A stretch of 64,000 nucleotides of DNA from JAGPUQ01 sp036961295 (GTDB taxonomy: Bacteria; Pseudomonadota; Gammaproteobacteria; Pseudomonadales; Porticoccaceae), in assembly GCA_036961295.1 (NCBI GenBank), contig JBALVX010000001.1, forward strand, positions 248,001-312,000, given 5' to 3'. A model generated the notes under the pieces. That model had not been told where the DNA came from. It ran no database searches and worked only from the letters and a program-made list of their open reading frames with translations. The translations under genes were made by a program, and so were the position numbers. Of the stretch, positions 42,839-51,482 are shown piece after piece. Position 1 is the stretch's first letter, and each line of letters starts with the position of its first letter.

Positions 42839-44319
42839 GTAAAATAACAAAAGGGCATGTAAAAGGGCGCGTTGCGGAGATAGCGTTGAGCGCGCAGCGT
42901 TGGCCCATGCTATGGCTAGCCGTTGGCATGTTGCTCTTGCCGATGTTTTTTTCTTCGCCAGCTTATGCTGCGGCGAACTCTGCGCAAAGCACTTCGGTAG
43001 AAGGCGTGCGCTTGTGGCGCGCACCGGATCATACCCGCCTGGTATTTGATTTGAGTAATGCGGTTGAGCACGAAGCGTTCCCGCTGGGTAAGCCCGACCG
43101 GGTGGTGATTGATATTGCCTCCACTCACTTTGCTGCGACCACCGAGACGTTGGACTTTTCCAATACACCGATTCGTAAACTCCGCACCGCGACGCGCAAC
43201 GAAGACAGCGTGCGCATCGTGCTGGATTTAACTGCCGGTATAAAGCTCTCTAGTTTTACTCTGCCTGAAAACGAACAGTACGGTCATCGTCTGGTGGTGG
43301 ATTTGTATGATCTTGAAACCGCGATGTCCGTTGACTCTGATACCTCGCCAGAAAGTTCAGGCGCTACCGGCACGGCTACCACGTCGCCAGAGCGCAGCAT
43401 CGGTGATGTGATGGCTCAGGATAAAGCACGCAATATTGTAATAGCGATTGACGCTGGCCACGGTGGTGATGATCCCGGTGCCATTGGGCCGAAGCGTATT
43501 CGGGAAAAAAATGTCGTGTTTGCCATCAGTAAACAGTTAGAGAAAATTATCAATGGGGTGCCGGGTTTTGATGGCATGCTGGTTCGCACCGGGGATTACT
43601 ACGTACCCCTGAAGAAACGCGCGTCCATTGCTCGCAAGCAACGCGCCGACTTGATGATTTCGGTACATGCCGATGCGTTTCGCCTGGCGTCGGCACGGGG
43701 CGCGTCGGTTTACGCTTTGTCCCAGCGCGGCGCCACCAGTGAAAATGCCCGATACCTGGCCGACCGGGAAAACCGCGCAGATCTTATTGGCGGTTCTGGG
43801 GGTGTCAGCCTTAACGATAAAGATGAAATGCTGGCTCAGGTGATTTTAGATTTGTCGATGACAGCGACCCTGACCAGTAGCTTGCAGGTCGGCGACGAAG
43901 TGTTGAAGTCCATCGGTGGGATCGCGCGCTTGCATAAACGCAAGGTGGAACAGGCCGGTTTTGTAGTACTGAAATCCCCGGATATTCCATCGATTTTGGT
44001 CGAGACGGGTTTTATCTCTAACCCGGATGAGGCCAGAAAGCTGAATCAGCCCGCGTATCGTAAAAAAATGGCAAAGGCTATATTTGCCGGTGTGCGGCGT
44101 TATTTTGAGGCCAATCCGCCAGACGGAACATCGTTGGCGTTACGGCTGCAACAACAGCGGCGAGCGGGTGGCACTGTGCATGTGATTGCCCGCGGTGACA
44201 CGCTGTCCGATATTGCCCAGCGTTACCGGGTGTCGGTGGCTGCGATTAAGCAATTCAATGGCTTATCTTCAGCAGCAATCCGGGTTGGGCAGAAGCTGAA
44301 AATTCCACTCTCGTCTTGA
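42835..44319 (+). CDS. amiB: N-acetylmuramoyl-L-alanine amidase (AmiB type)
   Basis: A 494-residue periplasmic amidase that cleaves the peptide stem from peptidoglycan during cell separation. An N-terminal hydrophobic segment (about 22-42) with FSSPAYA is the export signal. The AMIN domain (about 50-155, VRLWRAPDHTRLVFDLS) targets the septum; the Amidase_3 domain (about 200-420) starts at IDAGHGGDDPGAIG with zinc-binding His and holds ETGFISNPDEA; a LysM domain (about 445-493, ARGDTLSDIAQRY) binds glycan. Synteny and LysM support AmiB. Confidence 0.94.
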   Translation: MSKITKGHVKGRVAEIALSAQRWPMLWLAVGMLLLPMFFSSPAYAAANSAQSTSVEGVRLWRAPDHTRLVFDLSNAVEHEAFPLGKPDRVVIDIASTHFAATTETLDFSNTPIRKLRTATRNEDSVRIVLDLTAGIKLSSFTLPENEQYGHRLVVDLYDLETAMSVDSDTSPESSGATGTATTSPERSIGDVMAQDKARNIVIAIDAGHGGDDPGAIGPKRIREKNVVFAISKQLEKIINGVPGFDGMLVRTGDYYVPLKKRASIARKQRADLMISVHADAFRLASARGASVYALSQRGATSENARYLADRENRADLIGGSGGVSLNDKDEMLAQVILDLSMTATLTSSLQVGDEVLKSIGGIARLHKRKVEQAGFVVLKSPDIPSILVETGFISNPDEARKLNQPAYRKKMAKAIFAGVRRYFEANPPDGTSLALRLQQQRRAGGTVHVIARGDTLSDIAQRYRVSVAAIKQFNGLSSAAIRVGQKLKIPLSS

Positions 44320-44338
44320 TCGTCGTACTAATGAGTTT

Positions 44339-46282
44339 ATGTCTGATATGAGTCCTAAGGTGAAGGTGATACCCGATTTTGCTGCTAGTGCGCAGCGTAT
44401 TCAGCTACTGCCCGCACAACTGGCCAACCAAATCGCCGCAGGTGAAGTGGTGGAGCGCCCCGCGTCGGTGGTAAAAGAATTATTGGAAAATAGTCTGGAT
44501 GCCGGTGCTACGCGCATCGATATCGATATTGAGCAGGGCGGTATTAAATTAATACGAATACGGGATAACGGCGTAGGCATCGCTAAAGACGATTTGCCGC
44601 TGGCGGTGTGTCGCCACGCCACCAGTAAAATTATTAATTTGGATGATCTGGAAGCCGTTGCCACTTTGGGCTTTCGAGGTGAGGCGCTGGCCAGTATCTG
44701 CTCGGTGGCGCGGGTCAAGCTCATCACCAATACTGGTGAGGACGCCACCGGCTGGAGTGCGGTCAGCGAAGGTCGCGAGGCCGATGTGGAGGTTGAGCCA
44801 ACAGCGCATAACCGCGGCACCACGGTGGAAGTACGGGATTTGTTTTTTAATACTCCGGCGCGGCGAAAGTTTTTGCGCACCGAAAAAACCGAATACAGCC
44901 GCATCGATAGTGTGGTGCGCAAGTTAGCCCTGAGCCATTTCAATGTGGGATTTACGCTGCGACACAATGGCAAGGCGATACTGGATTTTCGCGCGGCACC
45001 AACGCAGCTTGAGCAAGAGCGACGAGTGGCGAGCATTTGTGGGCCAGCGTTTATGGAGCAGGCGCGCTATGTCGAAATGGATGCGGGAGATTTGCGTTTG
45101 CGTGGCTGGATGGGCGCGCCGACGTTTTCCCGCAGTCAGGCCGACCTGCAATATTTTTACGTCAATGGTCGCAACGTGCGCGACAAGGTGGTGACCCACG
45201 CCGTGCGTCAGGCCTACCGAGACGTATTATTTCAAAGCCGACATCCGGCTTATGTGTTGTTTCTCGATCTCGATGCCGCTGAGGTCGATGTCAATGTACA
45301 TCCGACCAAGCACGAAGTGCGCTTCCGGGAATCTCGCCGGGTACACGACTTTTTGTTTCGCAGTTTGCATCGCGCCATTGCCGAGTTGACCCCCGGTGAA
45401 GGGGGTGTGCCGGTAAGCGAGCAGATTGATGCGGGTGGGCTAGGAGCGCAAGAAGGCGTGCAGCCCGGTATGCAGGACTTGAACACGCAAGAAGGCATGG
45501 CTTTTGGATCGCGGTCCGGCATTACCGGTGGCGTTGCCAGCGACATTACTGGTGCCGAGTCGAGTCGAGCCTATCAGTCTTCTCCCGCCTCATCTCACGG
45601 CAACTACTCTGCTGGACACCGGCCTTCTGAGGCTCAGCTTGCCGAGCAAATGGCGGGATATAAAACTTTGCATTCAGCGGCAGGCAATGCTGGCGAAATT
45701 CCGCCCCTGGGGTACGCGATTGCCCAGCTTAAGGGGGTTTATATTCTGGCGGAAAATAGCGAGGGTCTGGTATTAGTCGATATGCATGCTGCCCATGAGC
45801 GCATTGTGTATGAGCAAATGAAAGTGGCTTACGCCGTAGACGGTTTGGCCAGCCAACCTTTACTGGTACCGGAAACCTTAGCCGTGAGTGAACGCGAGGC
45901 CGACCATGCCGAGCAACAACTGGAGGCTTTTGCGCGCCTGGGTTTTGAATTGCAGCGCTCGGGCCCTGAATCGCTGACCGTGCGTGCCTTGCCCGCGCTG
46001 ATGAAGAGCTCGCAAGCTGCGGAATTGATTCGTGATGTGCTTGCCGATCTTGAGGAGGTGGCGTCGCTGGAGCGCCTCGACGGCCATATCGAGAGTATTC
46101 TTGGCAATATGGCTTGTCACAATGCTGTGCGCGCTAATCGTCAGCTCAGTATGACCGAAATGAATGCAGTGCTGCGGGATATGGAGACGACCGAGCGTAG
46201 CGGGCAGTGTAACCACGGTCGGCCAACCTGGACGCAGGTGAGTATGGCCGAGCTGGATCGCTTGTTTTTACGCGGGCGCTAG
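44339..46282 (+). CDS. mutL: DNA mismatch repair protein MutL
   Basis: A 647-residue MutL that couples MutS to downstream repair. The GHKL ATPase N-terminus (about 20-340) shows LPAQLANQIAAGEVVERP, ELLENSLDAGAT, IRDNGVGI, TLGFRGEAL and VDVNVHPTKHEVRF. A low-complexity, Gly/Gln/Ser-rich linker (about 365-455) leads to the dimerisation domain. The C-terminal domain lacks an obvious DQHAxxERI endonuclease motif (it reads VDMHAAHERIVYEQ), as in MutH-using gammaproteobacteria. miaA follows 2 nt after the stop. Confidence 0.95.
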   Translation: MSDMSPKVKVIPDFAASAQRIQLLPAQLANQIAAGEVVERPASVVKELLENSLDAGATRIDIDIEQGGIKLIRIRDNGVGIAKDDLPLAVCRHATSKIINLDDLEAVATLGFRGEALASICSVARVKLITNTGEDATGWSAVSEGREADVEVEPTAHNRGTTVEVRDLFFNTPARRKFLRTEKTEYSRIDSVVRKLALSHFNVGFTLRHNGKAILDFRAAPTQLEQERRVASICGPAFMEQARYVEMDAGDLRLRGWMGAPTFSRSQADLQYFYVNGRNVRDKVVTHAVRQAYRDVLFQSRHPAYVLFLDLDAAEVDVNVHPTKHEVRFRESRRVHDFLFRSLHRAIAELTPGEGGVPVSEQIDAGGLGAQEGVQPGMQDLNTQEGMAFGSRSGITGGVASDITGAESSRAYQSSPASSHGNYSAGHRPSEAQLAEQMAGYKTLHSAAGNAGEIPPLGYAIAQLKGVYILAENSEGLVLVDMHAAHERIVYEQMKVAYAVDGLASQPLLVPETLAVSEREADHAEQQLEAFARLGFELQRSGPESLTVRALPALMKSSQAAELIRDVLADLEEVASLERLDGHIESILGNMACHNAVRANRQLSMTEMNAVLRDMETTERSGQCNHGRPTWTQVSMAELDRLFLRGR

Positions 46283-46284
46283 TA

Positions 46285-47295
46285 TTGAAAGATCTGAGCC
46301 AAGATCTGAGCAATGATCTGAGCGCTGTCGAGGCGGGTAAGCCGCCGGTAATATTTCTGATGGGCCCAACGGCCTCGGGTAAAACCGAAGCGGCGATTGC
46401 GCTGTGCCAGCGGCTGCCGATGGACATTGTCAGCGTCGATTCTGTTCAAGTGTATCGGGGCATGGATATTGGCACGGCCAAGCCCGACGCCGCCACACTT
46501 GCCATTGCTCCCCACCGTTTACTTGATATTCGCGATCCTGCACAGGCGTATTCCGCCGCAGAATTTGTCGCGGATGCGCGTCAGGAAATCGATGAAATCA
46601 CCGCTGCCGGACGTATTCCTCTATTGGTCGGCGGCACCATGCTGTATTTCAAGATGCTGTTAGAAGGCATGGCCGAGCTGCCTGCCAGTGATCCCATTGT
46701 GCGTGAGGATATTTTGGCAACGGCGGAACAGCATGGCTGGCCCTATATGCACGGGCAATTAGCCGAAGTCGATCCAGTAACGGCAGCAGAGCTGCACCCG
46801 AATCACTCGCAGCGCATACAGCGCGCGCTGGAGGTGTATCGAATCTCCGGTGTGCCTTTATCCCAGAGTAAGCTCGATCACCAGGCCGGACGTAGCGGGA
46901 TTGCTGGCCTGGCCCAGGACTATAGGGTCAAACAGTTCGCTTTATTGCCCGTCGACCGAGCGCTGGTTCATCAGCGTATCGCGACGCGATTCCGCGCTAT
47001 GCTGGATGAAGGTTTGGTAGCGGAAGTGGAAAAACTGCATCAGCGGGGTGATTTACACCCGGATATGCCGTCCATTCGCGCGGTCGGTTACCGGCAAGTG
47101 TGGGGCTTCCTCGACGGGGATTATGGCTATGAAGATATGTTGGAGCGCGGTATTGCCGCTACCCGTCAACTGGCTAAACGGCAGTTTACCTGGTTGCGAG
47201 GCTGGCCCGATTTACAGGCGCTCGCGGTGGGAGAGGGCGAAGGCATGGTGGCCTGGGACGACGCACTCGATGCACTTTTTGAAGAATGTGCCTGA
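46285..47295 (+). CDS. miaA: tRNA dimethylallyltransferase MiaA
   Basis: A 336-residue enzyme that prenylates A37 of tRNAs reading UNN codons. The P-loop LMGPTASGKTEAAIAL is followed by SVDSVQVYRGMDIGTAKP and LVGGTMLYFKML. The start is a TTG directly after mutL. The first 20 residues, encoded by three 12-nt repeats (DLSQ, DLSN, DLSA), precede the conserved domain and are not typical of the family; the next in-frame ATG (at 46360) is too close to the P-loop to be preferred. Confidence 0.92.
   Translation: MKDLSQDLSNDLSAVEAGKPPVIFLMGPTASGKTEAAIALCQRLPMDIVSVDSVQVYRGMDIGTAKPDAATLAIAPHRLLDIRDPAQAYSAAEFVADARQEIDEITAAGRIPLLVGGTMLYFKMLLEGMAELPASDPIVREDILATAEQHGWPYMHGQLAEVDPVTAAELHPNHSQRIQRALEVYRISGVPLSQSKLDHQAGRSGIAGLAQDYRVKQFALLPVDRALVHQRIATRFRAMLDEGLVAEVEKLHQRGDLHPDMPSIRAVGYRQVWGFLDGDYGYEDMLERGIAATRQLAKRQFTWLRGWPDLQALAVGEGEGMVAWDDALDALFEECA
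46291..46326 (+). repeat. Three tandem 12-nt repeats in the miaA N-terminus
   Basis: GATCTGAGCCAA, GATCTGAGCAAT and GATCTGAGCGCT at 46291, 46303 and 46315, immediately after the mutL stop and encoding DLSQ-DLSN-DLSA. Confidence 0.9.
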
Positions 47296-47623
47296 TTCGG
47301 CCGAAATGTAGGGAAACGGCCTTGAAATTGCTAGGTTAACTACCAATATACAAGCGCATTGGCGGGTAGTATGATTGCAAGGCTTTACTCGTCAGTTTGA
47401 TTGGCCTGAGTTCCGCGAGCGCGCTTGGCTTATGTTTCGTTTACGTTTGTTTTAGCTGAGTTAGCTCTAAATATCAGCCATTTTTTTGCATTCTAGTCCG
47501 TGAAGTTAGTCGTTTTAGTGGTTTAGATAAGACGAACATTGAAATTTGCGAGAGATAGTTTCTCGCCAGGTGTTGTTTTCGATACTCGGGCGAATTGCCT
47601 TACTTTAATTTAGGAGAATAATA
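47296..47623 (+). other. Long gene-free leader before hfq
   Basis: About 330 nt without a coding frame. It includes a hairpin GCGAGA (47548-47553) / TCTCGC (47561-47566) in the likely hfq 5' UTR. A TTGAAA (47320s) and TATACA (47340s) lie 19 nt apart, which is a poor fit for a sigma-70 promoter. In E. coli hfq is transcribed from promoters within and upstream of miaA, so a separate promoter is expected, but I cannot pin it down. Confidence 0.4.
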
Positions 47624-47884
47624 ATGTCCAAAGGGCATAATCTACAAGACCCTTTTCTTAATGTGCTTCGTAAGGAGCGTATTCCCGTATCCATTTTTTT
47701 GGTGAACGGCATTAAGTTACAAGGCCAGGTTGAATCTTTTGATCAGTTTGTCGTGTTGTTAAAAAACACGGTCAGCCAAATGGTCTATAAGCACGCTATT
47801 TCCACTGTAGTACCTTCCCGTCCCGTCAAATTGCCGATGGCTGTGCCAACCGGTGACGACGACGAAGATATGGATGAGGACTGA
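47624..47884 (+). CDS. hfq: RNA chaperone Hfq
   Basis: An 86-residue Sm-like protein that forms a hexameric ring pairing small RNAs with mRNAs. The N-terminal GHNLQDPFLNVLRKERIPVS and the Sm2 motif YKHAISTVVP are nearly invariant. The acidic C-terminal tail (DDDEDMDED) is short, as in pseudomonads and related groups. TAGGAG precedes the ATG. hflX begins 11 nt after the stop. Confidence 0.97.
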   Translation: MSKGHNLQDPFLNVLRKERIPVSIFLVNGIKLQGQVESFDQFVVLLKNTVSQMVYKHAISTVVPSRPVKLPMAVPTGDDDEDMDED

Positions 47885-47895
47885 GGGCGCACTGA

Positions 47896-49206
47896 TTGTT
47901 TTTTGACCGCCCGGATTCAGGTGAGCTCGCGGTTCTTGTTCACCTTGAACTGGGTGGCAGTAGTGAGGCCAATGATCTCCGAGAGTTTGAAGAGCTGGTG
48001 CTCTCGGCTGGTGGAGACCCCGTCGCATTACTCGGCGGTAGTCGCCGCGCACCTCGCCCCAGCACTTTTGTGGGCAGTGGCAAACTCGAAGAGCTAGAGC
48101 AGCTGGTTCGTCAAACTGAAGCGCAACTCGTTATTTTTAATCATGTGCTGTCGCCGACTCAGGAACGTAACCTGGAGCAGGTTCTGTGCTGCCGAGTGCT
48201 GGATCGCACTGGGCTTATCCTCGATATTTTCGCGCAGCGCGCACGTACCCACGAAGGCAAGCTTCAGGTAGAGCTGGCGCAATTGCACCACGTAATGACG
48301 CGCCTGGTGCGGGGTTGGACTCACCTGGAGCGGCAAAAGGGCGGTATCGGCCTGCGTGGCCCCGGCGAAACTCAACTGGAAACCGATCGGCGTTTGATTC
48401 GTGCCCGTGTCAATCATCTCGGTAAGCGCCTGGAGAAAGTGCGCAAACAACGGGATTTAGGTCGGCGTTCGCGGCAGCGTAGTGAGGTGCCGACTATTTC
48501 CTTAACCGGATACACCAACGCAGGTAAGTCCACCCTGTTTAACGGCCTGACCCAGGCCAGTGTCCTGGTGGAAGACAAGCTGTTTGCTACGCTCGACCCC
48601 ACCATGCGACGTTTGCAGTTGTCCGGTTTGGGGCCGACGGTGTTTGCCGATACAGTGGGCTTCGTCAATCATCTACCACACCAGTTGGTCGATGCTTTTC
48701 GCGCCACGCTCGAAGAAGCCGCCAACGCCGATCTACTACTACATGTGATTGACGCTGCGAGTGAAAACCGGGCGGAGAATATGACCTGCGTCGATGAGGT
48801 GCTCGAGCAAATTGGTGCAGCGGAGGTGCCAGTACTTAAGGTCTACAACAAAATTGATTTATTGAGAGACCACGGTCCACGAGTTGATCGCGATGCCGAG
48901 GGTAAACCCGTCGCGGTGTGGTTGTCTGCACAACAAAATACCGGGCTGGAGTTGCTGCTCGGAGCGGTTGTGGAATTGATCGGCGGTGAACTGGTTGCCG
49001 ATACCTACTACTTAAAACCGGAACAGGGACGCTTGCGAGCACGTTTTCATCAGTTAGATAGCGTTCTGAGTGAACGTCCGGCCGGTGATGGTGGTACCAT
49101 TATGGAGATTCGCATGTCTGCGTTAGAATTGCGCCGTTTACTAAAACATGAAGGCGTGTCGGACGCCCAGTTAATCTCGGCAGCACAGACCGCTGTGGGT
49201 ATGTAA
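47896..49206 (+). CDS. hflX: Ribosome-associated GTPase HflX
   Basis: A 436-residue GTPase that splits stalled or heat-damaged ribosomes. An N-terminal HflX domain with FVGSGKLEEL and FNHVLSPTQERNLE precedes a coiled coil (about 145-195) and the G domain: GYTNAGKSTLFNGL (G1), DTVGFV (G3) and NKIDL (G4). It begins with TTG (encoding the family's FFDRP start), 11 nt after hfq. Confidence 0.94.
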   Translation: MFFDRPDSGELAVLVHLELGGSSEANDLREFEELVLSAGGDPVALLGGSRRAPRPSTFVGSGKLEELEQLVRQTEAQLVIFNHVLSPTQERNLEQVLCCRVLDRTGLILDIFAQRARTHEGKLQVELAQLHHVMTRLVRGWTHLERQKGGIGLRGPGETQLETDRRLIRARVNHLGKRLEKVRKQRDLGRRSRQRSEVPTISLTGYTNAGKSTLFNGLTQASVLVEDKLFATLDPTMRRLQLSGLGPTVFADTVGFVNHLPHQLVDAFRATLEEAANADLLLHVIDAASENRAENMTCVDEVLEQIGAAEVPVLKVYNKIDLLRDHGPRVDRDAEGKPVAVWLSAQQNTGLELLLGAVVELIGGELVADTYYLKPEQGRLRARFHQLDSVLSERPAGDGGTIMEIRMSALELRRLLKHEGVSDAQLISAAQTAVGM

Positions 49207-49260
49207 CACACTGGATAAATAATGTTTGTGGGGACAATAGCGACCCACAACAACGCTATA

Positions 49261-49296
49261 TAGCGCTAATGTAGCTTGTAGCGTTAATGTAACTTA
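49261..49296 (+). repeat. Two tandem copies of an 18-nt repeat
   Basis: TAGCGCTAATGTAGCTTG (49261-49278) and TAGCGTTAATGTAACTTA (49279-49296) between hflX and hflK, after a GCTATATAGC palindrome at 49254-49263. Confidence 0.65.
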
Positions 49297-49329
49297 AGGC
49301 TAACCTAACTAAGGTAATGGAGTAAATTG

Positions 49330-50490
49330 ATGGCTTGGAACGAACCTGGCGGTGGTGGTCGTGATCCCTGGGGTAACGGCAGTGGTGGTAAGGGCGATTC
49401 GCCCCCCGATCTGGATGCGATACTGAAACGCTTTACTGAAAAGCTGGAAGGTTTTTTGGGTGGTGGAAATGGCGGCGGCAAGGGCGGTGGTGAGCAAAGT
49501 TCAGCGCTGTTTTATGTGGGCTTAATCGTGCTCGCTCTGTTTTGGGGGCTTCAGAGTTTCTATAAAGTCGATACCAAAGAGCAGGCAGTGGTACTGCGTT
49601 TTGGTGAATTTCTTGAAATTAAAGGCGAAGGCTTGCGATGGAACCCCTGGTTAATCGATAAGGTTATCAAGGAGGATGTGACTCAGGAGCGTCGTCACCA
49701 AACCGAGACTCGTAATGAAATGTTGACTGGGGACGAAAATATCGTCGAACTGCCACTCACCGTGCAGTACAACATTAATAACGTAAAGGATTTTGTGCTG
49801 AATGTTAAAGATCCTGAGACAACCTTGCACGATGCCACCGACAGCGCCTTGCGGCATGTGGTGGGCAGCCTCAAACTCAACGATGTGATCTCAACGGGTC
49901 GTGGCGAGCTAAGCATCGAAGTAGAACGGCGCCTACAGGAGTACCTGGATCTTTATGGTACTGGCATCAACGTGGTCAAAGTCAATATCCAGGGCGCACA
50001 GCCGCCTGCGGCAGTTAAGTCTGCATATGATGATGTTATTAAAGCCCGTGAAGATCGTGAGCGCGTGATTAACGAAGCTCAGTCTTACGCCAATGGCGTG
50101 GTGCCGGAAGCTCAAGGTATGGCTAAACGCATTAAAGAGGAATCTGAAGCTTATCAGGCAAAAGTGATTGCCGAAGCTGAAGGTGAGGCGCATCGCTTTT
50201 TAGCATTACTAACGGAATATCAAAAAGCGCCGGCGGTCACTCGGGAGCGTTTATATTTGGATACGCTTCAGGAAGTGATGACCAATACCTCCAAGGTGAT
50301 GGTCGATGTGGAAGGCGGCAATAATATGATGTATTTACCCCTCGACAAGATGGCTCAGGCGGGATCTGCGCCGGGCAGCTCGGGTGGTAATGTGGGTTTG
50401 AAAGCGAGCGAGTTAGATGAAATTGTACGCCGAGTGTCCGATGTGCTTAGCCAACAAATTTCCACTGGCCAAAAACGGGATGTGCGCTGA
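49330..50490 (+). CDS. hflK: Membrane protease regulator HflK
   Basis: A 386-residue SPFH/band 7 protein that with HflC forms the cage around the FtsH protease and controls its access to membrane substrates. The Gly-rich N-terminus (GGGGRDPWGNG and a second Gly run near 50) precedes a membrane segment (about 60-75) and the SPFH domain (about 80-280); a long helical region with EREDRERVINEAQ-like sequence follows. ATG 49330 is preferred over the adjacent TTG. The stop overlaps hflC by 1 nt. Confidence 0.94.
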   Translation: MAWNEPGGGGRDPWGNGSGGKGDSPPDLDAILKRFTEKLEGFLGGGNGGGKGGGEQSSALFYVGLIVLALFWGLQSFYKVDTKEQAVVLRFGEFLEIKGEGLRWNPWLIDKVIKEDVTQERRHQTETRNEMLTGDENIVELPLTVQYNINNVKDFVLNVKDPETTLHDATDSALRHVVGSLKLNDVISTGRGELSIEVERRLQEYLDLYGTGINVVKVNIQGAQPPAAVKSAYDDVIKAREDRERVINEAQSYANGVVPEAQGMAKRIKEESEAYQAKVIAEAEGEAHRFLALLTEYQKAPAVTRERLYLDTLQEVMTNTSKVMVDVEGGNNMMYLPLDKMAQAGSAPGSSGGNVGLKASELDEIVRRVSDVLSQQISTGQKRDVR

Positions 50491-51365
50491 TGAACAGTAA
50501 ACAAAAACTTACTTTGTCCGTGGTTGCGGTAATTGCATTTATTGCGTACAACGCGTTGTTTGTGATCGATGAGACCGAGCGCGCCATCAAGCTGCAGTTT
50601 GGTCGCATAGTAGAAGCCGACATTTTACCGGGCATACATATGCGTTGGCCCCTGATTGAAAAAGTGCGCAAGTTTGACGCCCGTGTATTGACCGTGGACG
50701 CCAAGCCGGAGAGCTTTTTTACGGTTGAAGGCAAACGTTTAATTGTCGACTCCTATGCCAAGTGGCGAATCGTTGATGTGCAGGCCTACTACAAGGCCAT
50801 TGGCGGCATTGAGAGCGATGCCGTTAAGCGTTTGGCCGATCGTATTAATGATGGTCTGCGAAATCAGTTTGGTACCCGAACCCTTCATGAAGTGGTCTCC
50901 GGTAGTCGTGACGAATTGATGCACCATATTACCCGTGACCTTAATGAAACGGTTAAAGCCTCACTTGGGGTAGAGATTGTCGACGTTCGAGTGAAGCGCA
51001 TCGATCTTCCGGAGACGCTGAGTAAAGATGTGTACCGACGGATGACGGCTGAGCGAGAGAAAGAAGCGAAGGAAATTCGAGCTAAAGGTCGGGAGTCTGC
51101 GATAGAAATTCACGCGCAGGCGGATCGTCAAGTCACGGTGATACAAGCCAATGCCTACCGGGAAGCGGAAGAGGTTCGCGGTATGGGTGATGCAGTAGCG
51201 GCGGCGACGTATGCCGAGGCCTTCACCAAAGACGCCGAGTTCTATTCGTTTACGCGTAGTCTGAAAGCGTATCGGGAATCGTTTTCGGCTCAGGACATGG
51301 TGTTAGTAAAACCGGACAGCGATTACTTCCGTTATCTTAAAGATCAACATGGCGGCAAACCGTAG
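50490..51365 (+). CDS. hflC: Membrane protease regulator HflC
   Basis: A 291-residue SPFH protein, partner of HflK. An N-terminal membrane anchor (about 5-23, LTLSVVAVIAFIAYNALFV) is followed by DETERAIKLQFGRI and the SPFH domain, then an Arg/Glu/Ala-rich helix (about 185-235). The final PDSDYFRYL is characteristic. Its ATG overlaps the hflK stop. The stop codon sits in a 6-bp hairpin CGTAGC/GCTACG (51361-51376), and a tandem repeat follows. Confidence 0.94.
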   Translation: MNSKQKLTLSVVAVIAFIAYNALFVIDETERAIKLQFGRIVEADILPGIHMRWPLIEKVRKFDARVLTVDAKPESFFTVEGKRLIVDSYAKWRIVDVQAYYKAIGGIESDAVKRLADRINDGLRNQFGTRTLHEVVSGSRDELMHHITRDLNETVKASLGVEIVDVRVKRIDLPETLSKDVYRRMTAEREKEAKEIRAKGRESAIEIHAQADRQVTVIQANAYREAEEVRGMGDAVAAATYAEAFTKDAEFYSFTRSLKAYRESFSAQDMVLVKPDSDYFRYLKDQHGGKP

Positions 51366-51377
51366 CGATTGCTACGC

Positions 51378-51430
51378 TAATAAGTAGTCAATAAGTACGT
51401 ACATAAATACGTAAATAGATACGTAAATAA
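51378..51430 (+). repeat. Tandem repeat of about 12 nt after hflC, four to five copies
   Basis: Stop-type triplets recur at 51381, 51392, 51404, 51416 and 51428, separated by 11, 12, 12 and 12 nt, in units close to AATAAGTACGTAC and ATAAATACGTAA. The block directly follows a hairpin (51361-51376) covering the hflC stop. Confidence 0.75.
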
Positions 51431-51482
51431 AAATGCAGCCGGGAGCGTATTTGGGTACCGGCTTTTTGAATGTGGATGTCTG

